NCBI RefSeq assembly: GCF_000802235.1
Contig: NZ_JTDL01000033.1
Location: 1 to 64,000 of the forward strand
Direction of reading: 5' to 3'
Source: Sinomonas humi
Lineage (GTDB): Bacteria; Actinomycetota; Actinomycetes; Actinomycetales; Micrococcaceae
Length of the DNA stretch: 64,000 nucleotides
The notes below the pieces were generated by a model. The model did not search any database, was not told the DNA's origin, and worked only from the letters and a program-made list of their open reading frames with translations. Of this stretch, positions 38,617 to 47,217 are shown piece by piece. How positions within the stretch are numbered: the first letter of the stretch is position 1; each line of letters opens with the position of its first letter. A program made the translations under genes and the position numbers.

Positions 38617-40725
38617 ATGAGCCTTGCCCAGGAGATCAACCGGGTCGTCGCGCCCTTCGAGGTCGTCAGCGAATACCAGCCAGCGGGTGACCAGCCGACT
38701 GCAATCGCCGAGATCGCCGAACGGATTCAGAACGGCGAGAAGGACGTCGTTCTGCTCGGCGCAACAGGTACGGGCAAGAGCGCCACGACGGCCTGGGTGA
38801 TCGAGAAGCTCCAGCGCCCAGCTCTCGTGATGGTGCAGAACAAGACTCTGGCTGCTCAGCTGGCCAACGAGTTCCGTGAGCTCCTGCCGAACAACGCCGT
38901 CGAGTATTTCGTCTCGTACTACGACTACTACCAGCCCGAGGCGTACGTCCCCCAGACTGACACGTACATCGAGAAGGATTCCTCGGTCAACGAAGAGGTT
39001 GAGCGACTTCGGCACTCGGCGACGAATTCGCTGCTCACCCGGCGCGACGTCATCGTGGTCGCGACGGTCTCCTGCATCTACGGCCTCGGCACGCCCGAAG
39101 AGTACGTGGCGGGGATGGTGACCCTGCGGCAGGGCATGGAACTCGACCGCGACGCGCTGCTGCGGAAGTTCGTCTCGATGCAGTACGTGCGCAATGACAT
39201 CGATTTCCATCGGGGCACGTTCCGGGTTCGGGGGGACACCGTGGAGATCATCCCGATGTACGAGGAACTCGCTCTCCGCATCGAGTTCTTCGGCGACGAG
39301 GTCGAGAGCATCCACACGCTCCACCCCGTCACGGGCGAGGTGATCCGCGAGGAACAGGAGATGTACGTCTTCCCCGCCTCGCACTATGTGGCTGGCCCAG
39401 AGCGAATGAACCGGGCCGTCACCGCGATAGAGGACGAGCTCGCAGAGCGTCTCAAGACACTCGAGTCGCAGAACAAGCTCGTAGAGGCGCAGCGACTCCG
39501 GATGCGGACGACGTATGACCTCGAGATGATGCAGCAGATGGGCTTCTGTTCGGGAATCGAGAACTACTCACGCCACATCGACGGGCGCGAGGCGGGCTCG
39601 GCCCCGCACTGCCTCCTCGATTACTTCCCCGAAGACTTCCTGTTGGTGATCGACGAGTCCCACGTGACAGTGCCGCAGATCGGCTCGATGTACGAAGGGG
39701 ACATGTCGCGGAAGCGGACTCTCGTGGACCACGGCTTCCGGCTGCCCTCGGCCATGGACAACCGGCCCCTCAAGTGGGACGAGTTCCTCGAGCGCATCGG
39801 CCAGACTGTCTACCTCTCGGCAACTCCGGGCAAGTACGAGCTCGGCAAGTCCGACGGCGTGGTGCAGCAGATCATCCGCCCGACTGGCCTCGTCGACCCC
39901 GAGGTGATCGTCAAGCCGACCAAGGGACAGATCGACGATCTCCTGGGCGAGATCCGGGACCGCGTGGAGCGCGACGAGCGTGTTCTCGTCACGACCCTCA
40001 CGAAGCGCATGGCGGAGGACCTCACGGACTACCTCATGGGTCATGGCGTCAAGGTCCAGTACCTGCACTCCGACGTCGACACGCTGCGCCGCGTCGAACT
40101 GCTGCGCGAGCTGCGCCTCGGCGTCTTCGACGTCCTCGTCGGCATCAACCTCCTGCGCGAGGGCCTCGACCTTCCTGAGGTCTCGCTCGTGAGCATCCTC
40201 GACGCGGACAAGGAGGGCTTCCTCCGCTCGTCCACGTCCCTCATCCAGACGATCGGGCGCGCGGCCCGCAACGTGTCGGGGCAGGTTCACATGTACGCGG
40301 ACAAGATCACCGACTCTATGGCTCAGGCCATCGACGAGACGAATCGGCGGCGTGATATCCAGCTCGCATTCAATCGCGACCACGGGATCGACCCCCAGCC
40401 CCTGCGCAAGCGGATTGCAGACATCACGGACCAGCTCCTCCGCGAGGACCAGGACACGCGGGCCCTGCTGGAGAGCCAGCGCACAGGTAAGGGCGGCAAG
40501 CGAAAGGGGACGCCCGCTGTCGCGGAGAAGGCCGAGGCGGAGTTGCGGCGCGACGGCGTGGCTGCGGCGCCGGCGGAGGATCTTGTGGGGCTCATCGAGC
40601 AGCTCACCGAGCAGATGCACGGTGCCGCCGCCGAGCTGCAGTTCGAGCTGGCGGCGCGGCTCCGAGACGAGGTCGCCGATCTCAAGAAGGAGCTCCGGCA
40701 GATGCAAGCGGCCGGGCATGCGTAG
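38617..40725 (+). CDS. uvrB: excinuclease ABC subunit B
   Basis: The damage-verifying helicase of nucleotide excision repair. Walker A is [13 protein letters not shown], the beta-hairpin with aromatic residues is [12 protein letters not shown], then VSCIYGLG, Walker B-like [13 protein letters not shown], and motif [11 protein letters not shown]. The C-terminal UVR domain ([27 protein letters not shown]) binds UvrC. 702 aa is normal. It is separated from uvrA (47.2 kb) and uvrC (51.8 kb) by unrelated genes. Confidence 0.97.
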   Translation: MSLAQEINRVVAPFEVVSEYQPAGDQPTAIAEIAERIQNGEKDVVLLGATGTGKSATTAWVIEKLQRPALVMVQNKTLAAQLANEFRELLPNNAVEYFVSYYDYYQPEAYVPQTDTYIEKDSSVNEEVERLRHSATNSLLTRRDVIVVATVSCIYGLGTPEEYVAGMVTLRQGMELDRDALLRKFVSMQYVRNDIDFHRGTFRVRGDTVEIIPMYEELALRIEFFGDEVESIHTLHPVTGEVIREEQEMYVFPASHYVAGPERMNRAVTAIEDELAERLKTLESQNKLVEAQRLRMRTTYDLEMMQQMGFCSGIENYSRHIDGREAGSAPHCLLDYFPEDFLLVIDESHVTVPQIGSMYEGDMSRKRTLVDHGFRLPSAMDNRPLKWDEFLERIGQTVYLSATPGKYELGKSDGVVQQIIRPTGLVDPEVIVKPTKGQIDDLLGEIRDRVERDERVLVTTLTKRMAEDLTDYLMGHGVKVQYLHSDVDTLRRVELLRELRLGVFDVLVGINLLREGLDLPEVSLVSILDADKEGFLRSSTSLIQTIGRAARNVSGQVHMYADKITDSMAQAIDETNRRRDIQLAFNRDHGIDPQPLRKRIADITDQLLREDQDTRALLESQRTGKGGKRKGTPAVAEKAEAELRRDGVAAAPAEDLVGLIEQLTEQMHGAAAELQFELAARLRDEVADLKKELRQMQAAGHA

Positions 40726-40743
40726 GCCCGCTGTGCGCGGGCT
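40725..40743. terminator. weak hairpin between uvrB and the S33 hydrolase gene
   Basis: GCCCGC (40726-40731) pairs with GCGGGC (40737-40742) around a 5-nt loop. It lies in the 26-bp space between the two convergent stops. No T run. Confidence 0.4.
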
Positions 40744-40751
40744 AGGCCAGA

Positions 40752-42068
40752 TCAGCCTTCCCGAACGAGGCCGAGGAGCCGTGCGAAGATGCCTTCGCCG
40801 TCGTCCGCGATGCCGTCGTGATGGAAGTCGGCCGTCTCCCAGACCCTGAGACCTCGGATTCTGCGGGCCGTCTCGAGGGACAGCGAACGATCCACGTAGA
40901 TGTCGTCGCGGTAGACGGCGGCTGCAACCGGGACCTCGTTCTCGGCGAGCCGGGACGCGTCATAGAGGGCACCCCAGTCCGACTTCTCGGCGAGGAGGGC
41001 GGCCGTCTCGGCGAGCGGGACGAGGGCGGGATCCTGCTCGAAGAGCCAAGGGCAGACCATTTCCCCGAGGAGGAGAGGCTCGTCCCGGTCCGGCTGGAAC
41101 TCGGGATACTCGGACTGGACGCGCCACGCCGCCCAGTCGGTGGGCTCGCCTTGCGCGTAGATCGATTCGTGCATCACGGCGTAGAGCGGGTTGGGTGCGC
41201 GCGTCACGAGGGCGTGAACCTGGTGGAGGAACGCGTCGGCCAGACGTCGGCCGTCCATGGACTGTGTGAAGGCGTCTTCAAGAAGGTAGTGGAGCGTATC
41301 GACGCGCGTATTCCCGCCGAGAAGGTTGCCCACGAGCTGAAAGCGTTCGGGAGTGAGGCGGCTGCCGTCGGGGAGTCGCTCGCCCACGCGGCGCAGGTGC
41401 TCAGCGATCTCTGCCACGCGCTGGCGGTCAGCTGGATACCACGAGAAGTACTCGGCGTTCCGCTCGGCAAGACGGGCGTACGTGGCGCGGTAGATCCGCT
41501 CGGCTGGGCCGTCCAAGGGCGCTAGGCCGCCCGTGACAAGGGCCTCACGGATCCCCTGGGGAGCAATCGAGAGGTAGGTGAGGGTGCAGAACCCGCCGTA
41601 GCTCTGGCCGTAGACGGTCCAGGGACCCGAACCCAAGGCACGCCGGATCGACTCGCAGTCCAAGACGATTGAGTCTGCACGGAAATGAGCCAGGTATTCA
41701 GCCTGCTCTCTCGGCTTGCCGCGCCGGGGGAGCGTGAGCCGATCCGCTGGGGTCGAGAGGCCCGTCCCGCGCTGGTCGAGCATGAGGATGCGGAAGTCCT
41801 TCGCCGCCTCCTTCATCCAGCCGGACAGCGACGTGACACGGACCCCGCGTCCCCCGGGGCCACCCTGGAGGAACACGAGCCACGGGAGGCCGTCGATCGA
41901 TTCCGTGGGATGCGCCGCCGAGACGTATTCGCGGGCGAAGACCTCGATGTGCTCGCCGTCGGGATCGCCGTGGTCGAGCGGCACGTCGAAGGCGTGCTCG
42001 GTCGTCCGCAGGCCTCGGAACGCATGCCTCCCGAGGACCCTATGCCGTGCGGTGCCCTCTCGGGTCAC
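40752..42068 (-). CDS. alpha/beta hydrolase, S33 (prolyl aminopeptidase-like)
   Basis: A 438-aa cytosolic hydrolase. The fold marks are PWLVFLQGGPGGRG (oxyanion HGGPG-type loop), ILMLDQRGTGLSTP, and the nucleophile elbow VYGQSYGGFCTLTYLS (Ser in GxSxG). A His near the C-terminus, in ETADFHHDGI, probably completes the triad. The arrangement is that of proline iminopeptidases, but no substrate can be fixed. Start GTG 42068 overlaps the stop of the GNAT gene (GTGA), so the two are translated together. Confidence 0.88.
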   Translation of the reverse strand: MTREGTARHRVLGRHAFRGLRTTEHAFDVPLDHGDPDGEHIEVFAREYVSAAHPTESIDGLPWLVFLQGGPGGRGVRVTSLSGWMKEAAKDFRILMLDQRGTGLSTPADRLTLPRRGKPREQAEYLAHFRADSIVLDCESIRRALGSGPWTVYGQSYGGFCTLTYLSIAPQGIREALVTGGLAPLDGPAERIYRATYARLAERNAEYFSWYPADRQRVAEIAEHLRRVGERLPDGSRLTPERFQLVGNLLGGNTRVDTLHYLLEDAFTQSMDGRRLADAFLHQVHALVTRAPNPLYAVMHESIYAQGEPTDWAAWRVQSEYPEFQPDRDEPLLLGEMVCPWLFEQDPALVPLAETAALLAEKSDWGALYDASRLAENEVPVAAAVYRDDIYVDRSLSLETARRIRGLRVWETADFHHDGIADDGEGIFARLLGLVREG

Positions 42069-42559
42069 TGGGATGACCCGAAGGCGGCGAGGCTGGAGCC
42101 GGTCAGCCTGAACGTGTCCCATTCGTCCATCGGCCGCGCGCCGATGCTTCGATAGAACCCGATCGAGGGTTCGTTCCACTTGAGGACGCTCCACTCGACT
42201 CGTGCGTAGCCCCGCTCGACCGCTGTGCGGGCCAGCTCGCGGAGCAAAGCCTTCCCGTAGCCGCGCCCGCGTGCCTCGGGCCGCACGTACAGGTCCTCCA
42301 GATAGATCCCGTGAGTGCCTTCCCACGTCGAATAGTTGAGGAACCAGAGCGCAAAGCCCAGCACCTCACCGCCCTCGTCGACCACGTGCGCGAAGATGGC
42401 GGGGCTCTCCCCGAAGAGCTGCTCGGTCAGCACCGCCACGGTGTTCTTCACGGCGTCCGGCTCGCGCTCGTACACGGCAAGGTCGCGAATCAGCCCGAGA
42501 ATCGCAGGGACATCGTCGGGGGTAGCGCGCCTCAAGGTGGTCACGGGGGAAAGACTCAT
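42065..42559 (-). CDS. GNAT acetyltransferase, diamine N-acetyltransferase-like
   Basis: A 164-aa single-domain GNAT. LRRATPDDVPAILGLIRDLAVYE begins the fold; FALWFLNYSTWEGTHGIYLEDLYV and RPEARGRGYGKALLRELA (acetyl-CoA loop RGxGxG) are like spermidine/spermine and thialysine acetyltransferases, and VLKWNEPSIGFYRSIGA closes it. The amine specificity is a guess from this likeness. ATG 42559 is 7 nt behind TAGGTT (42572-42567), a leaderless box that overlaps the end of the helicase gene. Confidence 0.88.
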   Translation of the reverse strand: MSLSPVTTLRRATPDDVPAILGLIRDLAVYEREPDAVKNTVAVLTEQLFGESPAIFAHVVDEGGEVLGFALWFLNYSTWEGTHGIYLEDLYVRPEARGRGYGKALLRELARTAVERGYARVEWSVLKWNEPSIGFYRSIGARPMDEWDTFRLTGSSLAAFGSSQ

Positions 42560-42566
42560 GCCCTTT

Positions 42567-42572
42567 AACCTA
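42567..42572 (-). promoter_or_regulatory. -10 box of the GNAT-hydrolase pair
   Basis: TAGGTT on the minus strand, 7 nt, ATG 42559. It gives the pair a promoter apart from the helicase gene. Confidence 0.45.
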
Positions 42573-45158
42573 TCCGCCGAGGCGCCCGATCTGCGTCACG
42601 TGGATGACAGCGGAACCCGCCTCGTCGCTCGCCGCAAGGTCGACGTCTGCCGAGAAGCCCCAGTCGTGGTTCCCAGCCGGATCATCGAAGATCTGCCGGA
42701 CGTGCCACACGCGAGGCTGCTCGTCGATGACGAGGAGCTGCGGACCGCGGGCGTCGGGCCCGGTTCCGATGTCCTCGTGTTCGTCGAAGTAGGCGTCGAG
42801 CGCGTCCTCCCACGCGTCGATGCCGAAGCCGGTTCCCGCATCGGCGGCCGAGCTCCTGTCCAGTTCAGCGAGCCCCGCCGAGTCCTCATCGGCGAAGAGC
42901 TCGACTCTGCGGAAGAGCTCATTCCGGACCATGACCCGGAAGGCTCGCCGGTTCGAGGTCAGCGCAGGCGGCGGGGGCGGCGGGGCATCGTGCGGGTGCA
43001 GCTCATGCCCGCTCGTGAGTTCCTCCCATTCGTCGAGCAGGCTCGAGTCCACCTGCCGCACGAGCTCGCCAAGCCACTCAATGAGATCCTCGAGGTCGTC
43101 CCGAAGGGAATCCTGTGGCACCGTCTGGTTGAGTGCCTTGTAGGCATCCGTCAGGTACCGGAGGACGATGCCCTCACTTCGGGCGAGCGAATAGAACTGC
43201 ACGAATTCGCCGAAGTCCATCGCCCGCTCGTACATGTCGCGCACGACGGACTTCGGCGCGAGTTCGAAATCGCCGACCCAGGGAGCGTGCTTCCGGTACT
43301 CCTCGAACGCAGCCTCGAGGAGCTCCTTGAGCGGTTCGGCGTAGGTGACCGTGTCGAGGATGGCCATGCGCTCGCTGTACTCGAGCCCTTCGGCCTTCAT
43401 CGCGGCCACGGCGTCCGCGCGGGCCCGCTTGAGCTGCGCCGAGAGGATCTGCCGCGGCTTCTCGAGCGTCGCCTCGATGACGGAGACGACGTCAAGGGCG
43501 TACGACGGCGACTCCGGGTCGAGGAGGTCGAGCGCGGCGAGGGCGAACGGGGAGAGCGGCTGGTTGAGGGCGAAGTTCTCCTGGAGATCGACGGTGAGGC
43601 GCAGGGTGCGTCCCGTCGCGAGATCATCGGCGCTCAGCTCGTCTTCTGGTATCCGCTCGACGACGCCGGCCGCGAGGAGCTCGCGGAGGATTCCGAGGGC
43701 ACGCCGCATGAGCCGGAGCTGGACCGCCCGCGGTTCGTGATTCTCCTCGAGGAGGCGGCGTGCCGCGGCCACGGGATTTCCGGGGCGCGCAACCAGGTTG
43801 AGGAGCATCGCATGCGTCACCGTGAAGCTCGAGCTGAGAGGATCGGGGGAGGCCTCGACCAGCCGCTCGTAGGTGGGCCGTCCCCACGAGACGAAGCCTT
43901 CCGGTGGCTTCTTCTTGACGACTTGGCGCAGCTTGCGCGCATCGTCGCCGAACTTGGCGCGCGCCTTCTCGAGGGCCCGGTTGTTCTCGACAACGTGCTC
44001 GGGGGCTTGGACGACGACGGTCCCGGCCGTGTCGAATCCGGCCCGGCCCGCGCGTCCCGCGATCTGGTGGAATTCACGCGCGTTGAGGTGGCGCGTGCGC
44101 TGACCGTCGAACTTGCTGAGCGCAGTGAGCAGCACCGTGCGGATCGGGACGTTGATCCCGACCCCGAGCGTGTCGGTCCCGCAGATCACCTTGAGCAGAC
44201 CGGCTTGCGCGAGCTGCTCGACCAAGCGACGGTACTTCGGCAGCATGCCGGCGTGATGGACTCCGATGCCGTGCCGCACCAGCCGGTTGAGGGTCTTCCC
44301 GAACCCTGCGGCGAAGCGGAACCGCGCGATGAGCTCGGCGATGCGCTCCTTCTCCTCGCGCGTGCAGACGTTGACGCTCATGAGCTGCTGCGCGCGTTCG
44401 ATGGCCTCGAGCTGGCTGAAGTGCACGACGTAGACGGGTGCCTGCTTCGTCGCGAGCAGCTCCTCAAGCGTCTCGTGGACGGGCTTCTCCTCGTAGTAGT
44501 AGTGCAGGGGGATGGGGCGTTCCGCCCCGGCGACCGTCGTCGTCGTCCGCCCCGTCCGCTCGGTGAGCTCGCGCTCGAAGCGGCTCACATCGCCGAGGGT
44601 CGCGCTCATGAGGAGGAACTGCGCCTGGGGGAGTTCGAGGAGGGGAACCTGCCAAGCCCAGCCGCGCTGTGGGTCCGAGTAGAAGTGGAACTCGTCCATG
44701 ACGACTGGCCCGAGCTCCGCAGCCGCGCCCTCACGCAGCGCGTGGTTCGCGAGGATCTCCGCCGTGCAGCAGATGATCGGCGCCTGGCCGTTGACCGACG
44801 AGTCGCCTGTCACCATCCCGACATTCTCAGCGCCGAAGATCTCGCACAGGGCGAAGAACTTCTCGGAGACGAGCGCCTTGATCGGGGCCGTGTAGTAGCT
44901 GCGCTGGCCGGTGGCGAGGCCGTAGAAGTGCGCTGCGATCGCAACAAGCGACTTGCCGGACCCAGTTGGGGTCGCGAGGATCACATTGTTCCCTTGGACG
45001 AGCTCCATGACGGCCTCGTCCTGCGCCGGATACAGGGAGAGGCCCCGGCCCTCCGCCCACTCGACAAATCGCTCGTACACGGCATCGGCCAAGCCGTCGT
45101 GGACAATGGCGGCTTCACCGGGGAGGCCGGCGTCTGGGAGGAGCTTGTCAAGTCTCAT
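42570..45158 (-). CDS. Ski2-like DEAD/DEAH-box helicase with DUF3516 C-terminus
   Basis: An 862-aa ATP-dependent helicase. Motif I is ATPTGSGKSLVA, II DEFH, III SATLGD, then GTDTLGVGINVPIRTV (IV-V) and QIAGRAGRAGFD (VI), the pattern of the Ski2/Mtr4 superfamily 2 group. The C-terminal half matches the actinobacterial DUF3516 region (SWGRPTYERLVEASPDPLSS, PFALAALDLLDPESPSYALD). A run of prolines (APPPPPPA) splits off a final 110-residue acidic domain. The likely substrate is RNA, by family; the cellular role is unknown. It is divergent from the methyltransferase gene. Confidence 0.92.
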   Translation of the reverse strand: MRLDKLLPDAGLPGEAAIVHDGLADAVYERFVEWAEGRGLSLYPAQDEAVMELVQGNNVILATPTGSGKSLVAIAAHFYGLATGQRSYYTAPIKALVSEKFFALCEIFGAENVGMVTGDSSVNGQAPIICCTAEILANHALREGAAAELGPVVMDEFHFYSDPQRGWAWQVPLLELPQAQFLLMSATLGDVSRFERELTERTGRTTTTVAGAERPIPLHYYYEEKPVHETLEELLATKQAPVYVVHFSQLEAIERAQQLMSVNVCTREEKERIAELIARFRFAAGFGKTLNRLVRHGIGVHHAGMLPKYRRLVEQLAQAGLLKVICGTDTLGVGINVPIRTVLLTALSKFDGQRTRHLNAREFHQIAGRAGRAGFDTAGTVVVQAPEHVVENNRALEKARAKFGDDARKLRQVVKKKPPEGFVSWGRPTYERLVEASPDPLSSSFTVTHAMLLNLVARPGNPVAAARRLLEENHEPRAVQLRLMRRALGILRELLAAGVVERIPEDELSADDLATGRTLRLTVDLQENFALNQPLSPFALAALDLLDPESPSYALDVVSVIEATLEKPRQILSAQLKRARADAVAAMKAEGLEYSERMAILDTVTYAEPLKELLEAAFEEYRKHAPWVGDFELAPKSVVRDMYERAMDFGEFVQFYSLARSEGIVLRYLTDAYKALNQTVPQDSLRDDLEDLIEWLGELVRQVDSSLLDEWEELTSGHELHPHDAPPPPPPALTSNRRAFRVMVRNELFRRVELFADEDSAGLAELDRSSAADAGTGFGIDAWEDALDAYFDEHEDIGTGPDARGPQLLVIDEQPRVWHVRQIFDDPAGNHDWGFSADVDLAASDEAGSAVIHVTQIGRLGG

Positions 45159-45180
45159 GGCGCCTCCAGCCTATCCGCAC

Positions 45181-45186
45181 TAGCGT
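45181..45186 (+). promoter_or_regulatory. -10 box of the Tam-like gene (leaderless)
   Basis: TAGCGT, 6 nt, ATG 45193. The divergent helicase has TAGGCT (45173-45168) nine bases before its ATG, so both promoters fit in 34 bp. Confidence 0.45.
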
Positions 45187-45192
45187 GGAGCC

Positions 45193-46008
45193 ATGAGTGC
45201 TTCGCCCACGTGGGATCCGGCCCTCTATGTCCGTTTCGGCGACCACCGCGGCCGGCCGTTCTTCGACCTGACCTCACGCATCGGCGCGGAGGCGCCGCGG
45301 CACGTCGTCGATCTCGGCTGCGGCGCCGGCACATTGACAGCGGCGCTCGCCGACCGCTGGCCGGACGCCGTCGTCGAGGGGATCGACAGCTCGCCCGAGA
45401 TGATCGACGCCGCGCAGCGGACTACGCCGGGGAGGCCCGGCTTGAGCTTCCGGCTCGGGGACCTCGTCGCTTGGGCCCCCGAGGACGACGTCGACGTCGT
45501 CGTCTCGAACGCCGTCCTCCAGTGGGTGCCGGGGCATCAGGCGCTCATAGGACGATGGCTCGAACAGCTCGCTCCGGATGCCTGGCTTGCGGTCCAGGTC
45601 CCCGGGAACTTCGGAGCGCCATCGCATACGCTCCTGCGCGAACTCGCCGAATCGTCCCAGTGGGAGCGCCGGCTCCGTGGCGTCCTCCGCCACACTGACG
45701 CCGTCGGGGAACCAGCCGACTACCTGGACCTCATGCGGTCCGCGGGCTGGGAGGCGGATGTGTGGGAGACGACATACTGCCAGGTCCTCACGGGGGAGGA
45801 TCCCGTGCTCAACTGGGTCCGGGGCACGGCCCTGCGCCCAGTCGTCGATGCACTGAGCCCGGAGGAGAGCGCGCAGTTCGAGGAGCAGTACAACCAGCTT
45901 CTCCTCGACGCCTACCCGGCACGCGAGTACGGCACCGTCTTCCCGTTCCGGCGGCTCTTCTGCGTAGGCCGGAAGCCGGCTCCGGCCAATGGGACGGACG
46001 TCTTCTAG
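45193..46008 (+). CDS. tam: trans-aconitate 2-methyltransferase-like
   Basis: A 271-aa class I SAM methyltransferase. It begins TWDPALYVRFGDHRGRPFFDL, typical of Tam, with motif I VVDLGCGAGTLTAAL, VEGIDSSPEMIDAA and the LQWVPGH segment. The C-terminal part holds LNWVRGTALRPVVDALS as in E. coli Tam. Tam methylates trans-aconitate, a by-product of the citric-acid cycle. The assignment is by overall pattern; a close paralogue with another substrate is possible. It converges with the MBL gene 17 bp away. Confidence 0.88.
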   Translation: MSASPTWDPALYVRFGDHRGRPFFDLTSRIGAEAPRHVVDLGCGAGTLTAALADRWPDAVVEGIDSSPEMIDAAQRTTPGRPGLSFRLGDLVAWAPEDDVDVVVSNAVLQWVPGHQALIGRWLEQLAPDAWLAVQVPGNFGAPSHTLLRELAESSQWERRLRGVLRHTDAVGEPADYLDLMRSAGWEADVWETTYCQVLTGEDPVLNWVRGTALRPVVDALSPEESAQFEEQYNQLLLDAYPAREYGTVFPFRRLFCVGRKPAPANGTDVF

Positions 46009-46025
46009 CTGCGAGCTTCCAGCCG

Positions 46026-46676
46026 CTACCAGCCCCGCGCCCGCCACTCGCCGAGCTGCGGGCGTTCGGTTCCAAGCGTCGTCGGGCGCCCGTGGCCGGG
46101 AAGCACGATCGCGTCGTCCGGGTAGGTCTCGAAGAGCCGCTCGACGACATCGGCGAACAGGAGGGCGAAGCGATCCGGGTCCTTCTGGGTGTTCCCCACG
46201 CCACCCGGGAACAAGGAGTCGCCCGAGAAGATGAGGTGCGGGGCATCACCGTCCTTGAGGACGTACGCGATGGAGCCGGGCGTGTGGCCCCGGAGATGCA
46301 CGGCCATCAGGTCGAAGCCGTCGAAGTTGCCGACGTCGCCGTGATCTAGGACGACGTCGACGGGCACGGGGATGCCGGAAACGTCTTGCCGGCCCGCTGC
46401 GGTCCGGGCGCCGGTCTCCGCGATAAGTCCTTCGAGCGCCCGCACGTGGTCCCAGTGCTGATGGGTCGTCGCGACGAGCTCAAGGTGAGCGGGCTGTGCA
46501 GCGTCCCGCGCCCCCTCGTCGAGGAGGCGCCGGATCGCGGGGAGATCGTCGGCGGCGTCGATGAGCACCTGCTGCCCCGATTTCTTGGCCGTGATGAGGT
46601 ACACATTGTTGTCCATGTCGCCGACTGAGACGCGCCGGACGGTGACGTGGTCAAGGTCATGGATGAGGCTCGTCAT
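46026..46676 (-). CDS. MBL-fold metallo-hydrolase (glyoxalase II-like)
   Basis: A 216-aa metallo-beta-lactamase-fold hydrolase with the metal motif THQHWDH (HxHxDH type), further ligands in HLRGHTPGS (His), FSGDSLFPGGVG (Asp) and LPGHGRPT (His), as in glyoxalase II-like proteins that act on thioesters. The substrate is not known. ATG 46676 is 6 nt behind TAGACT on the minus strand. Divergent from the GntR-type gene. Confidence 0.9.
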   Translation of the reverse strand: MTSLIHDLDHVTVRRVSVGDMDNNVYLITAKKSGQQVLIDAADDLPAIRRLLDEGARDAAQPAHLELVATTHQHWDHVRALEGLIAETGARTAAGRQDVSGIPVPVDVVLDHGDVGNFDGFDLMAVHLRGHTPGSIAYVLKDGDAPHLIFSGDSLFPGGVGNTQKDPDRFALLFADVVERLFETYPDDAIVLPGHGRPTTLGTERPQLGEWRARGW

Positions 46677-46727
46677 GGCGCCAGTCTAGGCGCGCTCGGG
46701 ATCGTGTGGACGGGGCGTGTTGCGCCT

Positions 46728-46733
46728 TACTCT
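46728..46733 (+). promoter_or_regulatory. -10 box of the GntR-type gene (leaderless)
   Basis: TACTCT, 7 nt, ATG 46741. The divergent MBL gene uses TAGACT (46688-46683). An operator of the GntR-type regulator would be expected in this 64-bp gap, but no clear palindrome was seen. Confidence 0.45.
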
Positions 46734-46740
46734 GGTGGTC

Positions 46741-47118
46741 ATGGAAGAAGCGGACTTCCCGGGGGCGTGGCGCCCGGATCAGGACCATGCGACACCCCTC
46801 TTCGAACAGCTCCGGCGCCGGGTCGCCGACCTCGTCGCGGAGGGTTCGCTGCCCGCGGGGCGCCGCCTTCCTCCCGTCCGCTCCCTCGCCGCCGATCTGG
46901 GCCTCGCCCCTCACACGGTTGCACGGGCCTATCGCGAGCTCGAGGAGGCCAAGGTTGTCGTGACCCGCGGGCGTGCGGGCACCGTCGTCGCGCCCCGGGA
47001 CGAACGTGAGGAGGAACTCACGACGGCGGCGGCGGCCTTCGCGTCTGCCGCGAGCATCCGGGGCTGCACCTTCGAAGAGGCCGTCAGGCTGCTCGAGCAG
47101 GCCTACTCGCGGCTCTGA
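46741..47118 (+). CDS. short GntR-family transcriptional regulator (YtrA-like)
   Basis: A 125-aa DNA-binding protein. The winged helix-turn-helix is PLFEQLRRRVADLVAEGSLP, then AGRRLPPVRSLAADLGLAPH and TVARAYRELEEAKVVVTRG. Only about 45 residues follow, too few for an effector domain of the FadR or HutC type, so it belongs to the YtrA class, which often controls ABC-transporter operons. No transporter is near. ATG 46741 is set by the leaderless box. Confidence 0.9.
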   Translation: MEEADFPGAWRPDQDHATPLFEQLRRRVADLVAEGSLPAGRRLPPVRSLAADLGLAPHTVARAYRELEEAKVVVTRGRAGTVVAPRDEREEELTTAAAAFASAASIRGCTFEEAVRLLEQAYSRL

Positions 47119-47188
47119 GGGTGCCTTTGGGGGCGGGAGGCGAGCGCTCTTGGCGAGGCTGTCAGCCCTGAGCGGAGCAGTTGGAAGT

Positions 47189-47204
47189 TCGAAGACGTCT
47201 TCGA
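47189..47204. promoter_or_regulatory. LexA-like SOS box of uvrA
   Basis: TCGAAGACGTCTTCGA is a perfect 16-bp palindrome with the TCGAA-N6-TTCGA spacing of the actinobacterial/Gram-positive LexA box. Only the inner C/G pair is exchanged from the usual TCGAAC-N4-GTTCGA. It ends one base before the -10 box, ideal for repression. Confidence 0.6.
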
Positions 47205-47205
47205 C

Positions 47206-47211
47206 TACCAT
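47206..47211 (+). promoter_or_regulatory. -10 box of uvrA (leaderless)
   Basis: TACCAT, 6 nt, GTG 47218. The palindrome at 47189-47204 fills the -35/-10 spacer. Confidence 0.5.
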
Positions 47212-47217
47212 GATCGG

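Noticed and set aside
42336-45698. Plus-strand open frame of 1120 codons opposite the helicase gene
   Set aside because: The helicase on the minus strand has all SF2 motifs; the plus-strand frame has none and crosses four real genes.
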